NCBI GenBank assembly: GCA_963575745.1
Contig: CAUYUJ010016356.1
Coordinates: forward strand, 204,106 to 266,605
DNA from: Prorocentrum cordatum
Lineage: Eukaryota; Sar; Dinophyceae; Prorocentrales; Prorocentraceae
DNA length: 62,500 nt
Direction of reading: 5' to 3'
Part shown: one piece after another, positions 1 through 8,000 of the stretch
Numbering within the stretch: position 1 is the first letter of the stretch
Layout of the letters: each line of letters begins with the position of its first letter
Made by a program: the position numbers and the translations under genes
The notes under the pieces: model-generated
Databases searched by the model: none
What the model was told of the DNA's origin: nothing
What the model saw: the letters and a program-made list of their open reading frames with translations, nothing else

Positions 1-100
1 CCGACTCCCAGAGGTCCAGAGACCCCTTGCCCGGGACTGGTTCTTCGTCTCGAGCCGTTCTTTGACGGCCTCCCGGGGCCTTGGTTATACGGGCCCCGGA
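1..100 (-). repeat. Dispersed repeat family A, partial copy
   Basis: Read on the minus strand this stretch matches the copies at 1181-1320, 13021-13181 and 59430-59555. Shared landmarks are a GGCCTCGGGGCCGTCAAAAAACG-like block, then CTCGGGACGAAAAACCGG, then GACCTCTGGGGGTCGG, in the same order. The copy is cut by the window edge. No coding capacity is evident. Confidence 0.6.
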
Positions 101-530
101 AGGCCGAAGTTGGCGCAAAACCTCTTGCTGCGTTTTGAATGTATTTATTTATTATTTCTTTGTTTGATAAAAAAATCCGAGGATTCGGATGCAACTCCTG
201 AGAAGTCAAATTCTGATTTTGCCTTGGTCCGAAATCAGGCTTGATCCGGCTTAGTCCATCCCGTTGAGTCCAGCTGAAGCCCGCTGAATCCGGTTTAATC
301 CCGCTTCGTCCGCGGCCTAATCTGGCTTGACGGCCCCCCGGATGGGTTTATAGTATATTTCTTCATCCTTCAGACGAAGATTTCCCAGTAGTTGCCTCCA
401 AGGTCTGGGATTTTAATCAGGCCAGCCACAACTGGGGGAGCTGTGGTCCTTACCCCCCTGGGGGACCCATCGATTTCGACAACCCTCTCGAGAGATCGTC
501 GATCGCGATGGGTTCCCCCAGGGGCCCCAG
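101..530. other. No gene recognised
   Basis: A locally AT-richer stretch (about 120-360) followed by GC-rich DNA. The short open frames here have no protein-like composition. A series of short TCCGGCTTAGTCC-like steps at 245-330 looks like a decayed direct repeat. Confidence 0.5.
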
Positions 531-1481
531 CTACTCCCCGGACCTCTTCCGGGGTGCTTTCTGACTAGGATTTCGAAGCGAATCCAGCGATGGCGACGAG
601 GGCCTCGCAGGAGGCCCAAAAAGGAGAAAACGAGGCGAGGGTAGGGGAAACTAGGGGTACCCTTTCCTTCTTTGAGTATCAGTATCCCCAGGCCCCGACG
701 TTCGGGCTGGTCAGTTCAATCTCTTCCGGGCCGCCAGACGTCCGGGCCTCCCCGCGCGGCCGCGGCGGGCGCGCGCGGCGGGCGAGCGGCTGGCGCCCGC
801 CGGGCGGCGCGCGCGCGCGCTTTCGCGCGATGGCGTGCGCGACGGCCGAGGAGGTGCGGGCGCGGCTCGGCTTCTTCGCGCTGGCGCCGCTGCTGCGGGA
901 CCGCGCCGCGCCGCGGGCGCGGCCCTCCCCCCCTAAGAGGAAGGTCAAAGGTGGATAGACCTCCTGCCCTGACACGTCGATTAGTGAATTGGTCGTCGTT
1001 TTCGGTTCGCGAGAGGGCGTCGCGGCCGTCATTTTTTGCGGGTCCAGGTCCGTCGGTTTCGGTCCCAGGCCGTTTTCACTAAGGGTAGGTTTACTAAAGG
1101 GAGGTTTGTCCACCGCCGAGAGGGGCGGGTGTACTGACCCGGACCCCCCCCGAGGCGCGAAGGAGAAAGGAGGACGGGAGGTTGTTCGTCGTTTTCGGCC
1201 TCTGGGGGCCCTTGCTGAGCCTCGGGGCCGTCAAAAAACGGCTCGGGACGAAAAAACGGTCTTGGGGAATGGGTCGAGACCTCTGGGGGTCGACGTTCTG
1301 AAAAATCATAACGTCGGGGTCTGGGGATACTGATATTAAAAGAAGGAAAAGGTACCCCTAATTTCCCCTACCCTCGCCTCATTTTCCCCTTTTTGGGCCT
1401 TCTGCGAGGCCCTCGTCGCCATCGCTGGATTCGCTTCGAAATCCTGGTCAGAAAGCACCCCGGAACAGGTCCGGGGAGTAG
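531..1481. mobile_element. Element with 171-bp terminal inverted repeats
   Basis: Positions 531-701 and 1311-1481 are near-identical reverse complements of equal length, with only scattered substitutions. Both outer ends start CTACTCCCCGGACCT and both inner ends finish at ...CCCCGACGTT. The repeat stops sharply at both outer edges. The 609-bp interior is GC-rich and includes a family A copy; it encodes nothing recognisable. This looks like a non-autonomous foldback or MITE-type transposon. No target-site duplication could be identified by eye. Confidence 0.7.
1181..1320 (+). repeat. Dispersed repeat family A, copy inside the inverted-repeat element
   Basis: It shares the ordered blocks TTTTCGGCCTC, GGGGGCCCTT, CCGTCAAAAAACG, GGTCGAGACCTCTGGGGGTC and a terminal GAAAAATCATAACGTCGG with other copies in the window. 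The earlier GTCGTTTTCGG at 988-1000 may be a second, older start of the same family. Confidence 0.6.
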
Positions 1482-1551
1482 CGGTATCAGTACCTTTTTT
1501 TCCCCGCGGGCGCCTTCCCCTCACAGGTGGGACGTGTACTGATGCGGTTCA

Positions 1552-1693
1552 GTCGGGCATGTCCCTCTACCGGGGGAATATTCAAAACATAGTCACAAGA
1601 TAGCCAGGGGACGACTCGTTTAGACTATTTTGCCTTTGTCTGGCTCTGTCTTGTGTTTCTTCCAAAACCCGCCTGTAGGAGGACATGCCCGAC
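1552..1693. mobile_element. MITE-like family B, copy 1
   Basis: The ends are inverted: GTCGGGCATGTCCCTC on the left and the complement of GTCGGGCATGTCC on the right. Just inside each end lies a near-palindrome around CTACAGG/CCTGTAG. The interior is AT-richer and holds ATTCAAAACATAGTCACA, also seen in the 12.1-12.4 kb copies. Length is 142 bp and there is no coding capacity. Confidence 0.65.
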
Positions 1694-2473
1694 CTAATGA
1701 TACGGCTGCCCCTCCTTGTTTTTGCTTTTTGGGGCCTCTTGGGAGGCCGTCGTCGCCACTGCTAAATTCGACTCGAAGCCCTGGTCGGCACGCATCAGTG
1801 GAGGAAAATCGCTCCGACCCCGCCAGGTTGTCGGCGTTTGCTAAACGGCCCTGGGCGATTATACTCAGCAACCCTACCCTGGTCGACTTCCTTCTTTGGT
1901 GCGTGTACTAACGGCTTCGCTTGTCGAGGGGTGCTTGTCATGGGCGTGTCTCGTCTGCCCTCCAACGAACCCAGGAGAGGTCTTGGGAGTAAAAGCGTCG
2001 GCACAGTCAACCCGCATCGTAAGGATGCGCATTTTTGCAGGGTTACCTTTGCATCCTTCCCCTTCGGCCCATCCTCGGCCGGTTTGGTTCCCGCGCCCCG
2101 CCCGTAAAGTGTCGACATGGCCGTCCAAGGCATTTGCATCCTTGTCGTGTGTCCTTCTTATGTGTTTTGATTGCATCTTTCGGCTGCGCGTAACATTGAC
2201 CTTTCGCCGGAGTGATCTGTCGGTGCGGGCCCAAGGGGTCCCCCGATCGCTGAACGCGAAGCGGTAGTAGCGGCCTGCGCGCCCAGGTTGGGCCATCCCG
2301 CGTCCCCGGTTCAGCCGCGCACTAGTTGCCTATGGGGTCACTCCTGCGTGTAGCCGATTCCGGCGGCACGTGAGAGGGACCCTTCGCCGTAGTGACTTTA
2401 GGTGATGGGCCAGTGTTCCACAACCACTACCATAGGTCGGACGGGGGAAAAGGGAGGATGGGGAGGTCTTCCT
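1694..2473. other. No gene recognised
   Basis: Overlapping open frames on both strands look like GC-driven chance frames. A GTGCGGGCCC...GGCCTGCGCGC block at 2232-2290 recurs at 2572-2620, so the stretch contains an old direct repeat. Nothing else is recognised. Confidence 0.5.
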
Positions 2474-2995
2474 GCTGCTCTTTCTTCTTCTCCTCCTCCT
2501 CCTCCTCCTCCTCCTCCTCCTCCTTCCTCTCCTACCCAGTAGTCGTGGTGCAACATCGGACCGTCATTAGGTGCGGGCCCGCAAGGGTTCCCCCCAAGCA
2601 CCGGCCTGCGCGCTTGGGTCTGACCTCCCCGTGGCGGCAGCGAAGGCCGCGCACCAAAGTCATTCCTGCCCAGGGTCACTCCGCCTCCTCCTCCTCGTCG
2701 TCCTCCTCCTCCTCCTCCTGCTCCACCTCCTCGTTTTCCTTTTCCTTTTTCCGCCTCGTCCTCCTCCTCCTCGTCCTCTTCCTCCCTTTTCTCCTCCATC
2801 CCCCTCTCCCTTTCCTCCTCCTCCTGCGCCTCCTCCTCCTCGTTCTCCTGCGCCTCCTCCTCCTCCTCGTCCTCCTGCGCCTCCTGCGCCTCCTCCTCCT
2901 CCTCCTGCGCCTCCTCCTCCCCCTCCTCCTCCTCCTCCTCCTCCTCGTCCTTCTCGTCCTCCTCTCCTCCTCTTCCTCCTCCTGCGCCTCCTCCA
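2474..2995. repeat. (CTC)n/(TCC)n triplet microsatellite, two tracts
   Basis: Pyrimidine triplet tracts at about 2485-2530 and 2684-2995 are interrupted by CTGCGC. They create artificial poly-Ser, poly-Leu and poly-Glu frames on both strands. They sit directly 5' of the 83-bp monomers of the LINE. Confidence 0.9.
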
Positions 2996-3001
2996 AGCAC
3001 G

Positions 3002-3333
3002 GCAACAGCTTCACGGATGGAGGGCGGGCCGTTTTCAAAATGTGGCTCTCGCCTCGGCGCCGCGCACATTTGTTTCTAAGCAGTGCAAGCGCTTCACGGA
3101 TGGAGGGCGGGCCGTTTTCAAATCATGGCTCTCGCCCGAGCGCCGCGCACACCCGTTGTAGACACTTGCAAGATGTTGACGGATGTAGGGCGGGTCGTTT
3201 CCAAAATGTGGCTCTCGCTTCAGCGTCTCGCGCATTCGTCTTAAACCAGTGCAAGAGCTTGATGGATTGAGGGTTGTTTCTTTTCAAGCTGTGGCTCTCA
3301 CGTTCGCGCCGCGTGCATTCGTTTTATACAATT
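3002..3333 (+). repeat. Four 83-bp tandem monomers 5' of the LINE
   Basis: Units begin at 3002, 3085, 3168 and 3251, each exactly 83 bp and each starting GCAA. The shared core is GGATGGAGGGCGGGCCGTTT then TGGCTCTCGC. Divergence grows toward the coding region: units 1 and 2 are closest, unit 4 is most decayed. The position resembles the promoter monomers of mammalian L1 elements, so a promoter role is plausible but inferred. Confidence 0.85.
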
Positions 3334-3402
3334 GCAATATGTTTTCGGAATAGCATGGTGAACGTCTCAACTTTGTGTTTTGATCTGCTCAGGGCTGTTA
3401 GG

Positions 3403-3548
3403 GCGCAACAGCTACGTTGAGTCGCGGAGCTGACGTCCCAGGAACGGTGCTCTGTCACGATTCAGGATTGTCACTGTGCAACAGTCATAATGATTCGTGA
3501 CGCTGATGTCTCAAGACTGGTGTGTTGGCACGCTTCAGGATCTTCAAA
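3403..3548 (+). repeat. Two 73-bp tandem units spanning the upstream ORF1 ATG
   Basis: Units at 3403 and 3476 share GCAACAG, GACGTC/GATGTC, GGTGCTCTG/GGTGTGTTGG and CACG(A/C)TTCAGGAT. The ATG at 3490 lies in the second unit, which argues that it may not be the true translation start. Confidence 0.6.
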
Positions 3549-5049
3549 CGGCTATATCCCATCGGGGCAGTTCCCCTTGTGGAAACGACTCCTTGTAGCT
3601 ATGAAGAGGGAGCTAGGAGGGAGGGTTTATTCCAACATCGTTGATGACTCTTGGGTTTGCACTGGTCCTCCTCCTCCTCCTCCTCCTCCTCCTCCTCTTT
3701 CTCCTCCTCCTAGCCGTTCTGGCCCAGGTTTGGGCTTGCTACAGCAGACTTCAGAACGGCACATTGCTGTAGCGGGTCATTGGCTCGTTTTGCGTCATCA
3801 CGATTCCTCTCTTTCAGAAAAACTGGGAGCCATGTCCAATCCTGCCTCTCAGCGCCAGCTGCGCGAGAGCGACGGGTGGCCATGGCAGAAGCCACAAGGA
3901 GGATGGCGCCAAGGCGGCGGTCGGTCGGCCGCCAACTGGACTTGCCCCTCGTGTGGCTGTCGTAAGAACAAGCAGAACTGGGGCCAGTGTAAGCAATGCT
4001 GGGGGTACCGCCCGATGCCAAAGTTCGATTACGGTTCGGCGCCGCTCGCGGGGGTATGGGCCCCACAGCCGAGTACCACGTCGGGCCCGCCTGGTCATTT
4101 CGTCGGTCTTGGGCAAGGGCGCGGTGGCAGCCTTGCTCTGCGTCCTGGGCCTCAGTTCATGCATGATGGCAAGCCCTCTGGCGCCCCTCCGCCCCCTGTG
4201 CAGCCCCCCGATGAGGCGAAGTGCAAGCTTCTGGTCGAGACCCTCACCTCTGTCGGGGACCTCCAAGGGGCAGCCGTTTGGCGCAAAGAGCTCGAGCGTG
4301 TGCAAGCCAGCCATGCAGTCAAACCCCCAGCGCCTCTGGAACAGCAGGTCAACCGTGCCTTCCACGACCTTCGGGCTGCAGAGGGCCGCCTCAACAAAGC
4401 GCTGGGGATCTACGAACGCATGCAGGCGGATGTGGTCGAGCAGCGCGAGCGGGTGGCCATCCTCACTTCCGAGCTGGAGACAGCCTCCCAGCTCCACAAG
4501 GACCTTGTCAAGCAGCTCAACTCCAAGGTGGCCGACCCAGTGCCCGAGCCCATCACGTCCTTCAGCATCGACGACATTCTCGCGGGCAAGGAGCTTCCTA
4601 TCTCGCTGGGCAGTCTACTCGAGGTCGAGGAGGATTACGAACTGGGTGAAGAAGATAAGCGCCTGGCTGAGGAGCGGCTGGCGGCCCTGCAGAGTGGCAT
4701 CAAGGATGCGGTCCAGAATCTGTTCGGGCAGGCAGCAGCATCGGCCAAGGCTTTCAAGGAGGCGCAGGCGGAGCAGCTCAAGCGTATCCGCAAGAAGCGC
4801 AAAGTGGACAAGGAAGCAGCTGATCATGGCAGTGCAGGTGGAGAAGCTGTACCTGAATCAGGTGGCGGCGGCCCTGGTCAAGGTGCGGGAGAGGCTCGAG
4901 CTGACGAGGGTGCTCCGGTGGGAGAACCAGGTGCTGATGCTGCTCCCGCGGGCCGTCCTGCTGACGCCGATGCGTGTTCAGACGGTGATGTGCTGTCACG
5001 CGCCAAGAAGGTGCTCCAGGCTTCCCCCCCTTCGAGCGCCGTCGCTTGA
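3490..5049 (+). CDS. LINE ORF1 protein: zinc finger, coiled coil, basic tract
   Basis: 519 codons from the first ATG. An in-frame ATG at 3832 would give 405 residues and is the likelier start, because the upstream part overlaps a tandem repeat and a CTC-encoded poly-Pro run. Counted from 3832, residues 36-56 form a RanBP2-type zinc finger: W-x-C-x2-C, an internal N, then C-x2-C. A Gly/Pro-rich linker follows. Then comes a long charged helical region with heptad-like Leu/Val spacing (about 4330-4530), expected to form a coiled coil. Near the C-terminus a run of Lys/Arg (KRIRKKRKVDK) could bind RNA or act as a nuclear signal. ORF1 proteins of LINEs package the element RNA; that role is inferred from position and domain types. 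The last 62 bases overlap ORF2 in the +1 frame. Confidence 0.75.
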   Translation: MIRDADVSRLVCWHASGSSNGYIPSGQFPLWKRLLVAMKRELGGRVYSNIVDDSWVCTGPPPPPPPPPPLSPPPSRSGPGLGLLQQTSERHIAVAGHWLVLRHHDSSLSEKLGAMSNPASQRQLRESDGWPWQKPQGGWRQGGGRSAANWTCPSCGCRKNKQNWGQCKQCWGYRPMPKFDYGSAPLAGVWAPQPSTTSGPPGHFVGLGQGRGGSLALRPGPQFMHDGKPSGAPPPPVQPPDEAKCKLLVETLTSVGDLQGAAVWRKELERVQASHAVKPPAPLEQQVNRAFHDLRAAEGRLNKALGIYERMQADVVEQRERVAILTSELETASQLHKDLVKQLNSKVADPVPEPITSFSIDDILAGKELPISLGSLLEVEEDYELGEEDKRLAEERLAALQSGIKDAVQNLFGQAAASAKAFKEAQAEQLKRIRKKRKVDKEAADHGSAGGEAVPESGGGGPGQGAGEARADEGAPVGEPGADAAPAGRPADADACSDGDVLSRAKKVLQASPPSSAVA

Positions 5050-8000
5050 AGGGGGGTATCTTCTTTCATCAAGTACCAGTACCAGTGCATCAACATCGGC
5101 GACAGGGGCTTCGTCTACGGCCGCTGCCTCCGCGCCAGGTTGCCACTCTCGCACCACGGAGACTCCAGCATCCTGGGGACCCGTCTGCGCAGAGGTTGTG
5201 AGCAACAGCGTGCGGAGAGTAGCGGCACATCTTCCTGGTCATCTATCTGAGGGCTGCCCGTCTGTTGCCAAAAATTTTTTTGCTTGTCGGCACACTGACA
5301 GTGCTGGCGTCATCTCAGGGTTCGCGGGTGGACCCGCTGACTCGCTCTCGCACCCTTGGTCCCTGGGCGTCTCCCTGGGGAACACCGTGGGGTGGTCGCC
5401 ACAATTTGCCGACGCGCGGCTTGATCTCACTCGTCTTGGGAGCAGCTCGATCAGCGAGCAAGTTTTTGCACAGTCGCCTGCGTGGATCTCCCAGGCTGAC
5501 GCCTCCTCCGCTGATCACGAGCATGCCCCCGCCCCGCGCTGGAAGCCTCCCACGAGTTCTCTAGGCAAGGCGGTGGATTTCACTTTGATGAGGGCCAAGG
5601 GGGTCCTCCAGGGTGCTGTCCGCCTGCCTAGCCTCATGTCTTTTCGGGGCCCCCCTGTTGCGGGGGAGGCCCCCGCTCCTCCTCTCAGGCTCTCCTCCCC
5701 TCTGCCTCCCGTGTCCTTCCCCACGGACTCCTTTGTCCCACGCATAGAGACCTGTAATGTTTCGGGGTGGGGGTCTGGGCAGCTCTGGTTAGAGAAGACA
5801 GACGCCGACGTCGTCCTGATGCAGGAGCACAAACAGCTGCCTCACATGGCGGCGAGCGGTTCGTCGTGGGCGATTCGACACGGCTGGAAGTCATTGTGGG
5901 CACCTGCGGTCCTCGGCCAAGGAGAAGGCCCCAGCGCAGGAGTTGCTATTTTTGTCCGAGCGGCACTCGGACTTCGTGAGCCTGACTCTGGTCACGAGGT
6001 CGTCGCTGGGCGTGTCATCGCTGGCTTGGTCGAGCTTCCTGGGAACGCGACCTTCCTGGCCATCTCGGCGTACTTCCACGATTGCGAGGACCTTTCGGAC
6101 CGAAACGTGTCTATTCTGTCGTCCTCGGTTTCCCTGGGTCGGGCCCTGGGGTTTCCTTTCTGCTTGGGGGCGGATTTTAACATGGAACCTACTGTGCTTC
6201 TCGACGGCTTGGGGGATCGCAGGGACCTGGAGGTCATGGTGCCCGAGGGACACACGTGCAAGTCCACTGCTGGCCTCACGCAGTTTGATTTTTTCGTTTT
6301 TTCTTCTGACCTGGCCAAAGGGGTGGCGTCTGTTAAAGTGGTTCGAGAAACCAATCTCACGCCCCATTTCCCTGTGGCCGTGGTGCTCCACCCGTCTATT
6401 GGCAAGCTTAAGTCTCTCGCCTTTCGGCGTCCGCCGCCCTTGCCTACGGTTCCTGTGGTCCCTGGCTCGGTCGTTGCCTCCGTGGCTCCCTCCCCCTGGG
6501 TCCTCGACGTGCTGGACTCGGCTCGGAATGCTGTGCGCCACGCTGATTTTGAGCGGGCCCAGGAAGCTCTTGACCTCAGCTACAAGGAATGGGCTAAGGT
6601 GGCCGAACGCGAAGTGGCGGCTGCGACTGGAGTCACTTTGCCTGTCTGGGGGGCTCGGTCTAAGGAACCCACCATGTATTGGAAGCCCATCTTGAACAAG
6701 GGTGGTGAATGTAGTAACGAGCACCTCTTCTCTTGCAGGTGGCTGGCCAATATTTTCAGCACTGTGCATGGCCACTGGAGCGAGCTCAATCAGGCGGGGC
6801 TGCGGGAAGTGCTGCACAGGATGTTAGATCCCCCCCCCAAGGTGTTGTCTAACCTTGGGAATCTGTCTCGGTATTTGGAGTCCCTGTGTCACTTCGTGCA
6901 GGAGCTGCCCATGTATGAGTTGCCTGAAGGGCCGCTGTTCGATTTGTTTGAACACATGCAGGCGTGTTTTTTGGAAGACCTCCGAGCTGCGGAGGCTAAG
7001 TCGCGCAAGGATTCTCATCGCGAGTTTCGTGATTGGCTGATGTACAGGGCCAACAGGGGAGCTAAGCGAGTTCACACTGTGTCGAAAGGGGCCCACCCCT
7101 GGGTCCCCACCACCACCCTCTCCTTGGAGGGGGTGGTGGTGGCCGACCCGTTGTCCCTCTTGAAGGCGGAGTCGCGCAAGTTCAGTAAGTTGTGGGGGTG
7201 TCAGCGTGAGAATCCTTGGTTTGAGTTTGGGGAGATCTGTGACGGTCTGCCCCCTGTTCCCATTGAAGCTGTCAGAGAGTTTTCCAGGAAGTTTCGGGAT
7301 AACACTAGTGTGTCTGTTGACGGTTTTCATATGCGCCATTTCCACATGATGAGCGATGCCACGCTCTCTTCGCTCGTTTCGATGTTTAATGTCATGGAAA
7401 TGGCCGCTCTTGTCCCGTCCCAAATCTCTGTGATTTGTCTGGCGCTCATCCCCAAGGCCACGGCTGGATTCCGCCCGATTGGGAACTTTTGTGCCCTGTA
7501 CCGCGCGTATGGGAAAGTCAGGAGGCCCCTGGCCCAACGTTGGGAGTTTCAAAATGCTCGCGAGTATTTTGCCGCTGGGCCCTTCGAGGGGGCCTTGGAC
7601 GTGGTTTGGAGGCAATCGGTGAGGTCTGAGGCCTCCACCAGCGCGGGGGGTGAGGCCGCCACCGTGCTGCTGGACTTGTATAAGTACTACGAGACCATCG
7701 ATTTGAATAAACTGTTGTTCAGATGTCGGCAGGTTGGGTTCCCTATGGGGGTGGCTCGCCTTGCGGTGAGCATGTATCTTCAGCCTCGGTTCTTCGGGCT
7801 CTCGGGCTTTGTGGACGGGCCCTACTGGGCCCGTCGGGGTATCGTTGCTGGTTGCCCCTTCGCGACGACACTGATCCGAGTTTATTCTATCCAGGCGCTC
7901 GATCAGGTCTCGTTGCCGTCGCAGGTTCATTTCAAGCTGTACATCGACGACTCGGGTTTATCGTGCACAGGCACGTCCGAGCATATTTTGAAGAGCTTGC

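Noticed and set aside
2392-3270. 292-codon Ser/Leu-rich plus frame and its antisense Glu-rich frame
   Set aside because: CTC microsatellite artefacts.
3953-4987. ORF2 frame extending through ORF1
   Set aside because: Over this stretch the zinc finger, coiled coil and basic tract are in the ORF1 frame; the other frame has Arg/Ser-rich shadow composition.
6824-7930. 368-codon minus frame across the reverse transcriptase
   Set aside because: Antisense shadow of conserved reverse transcriptase motifs.
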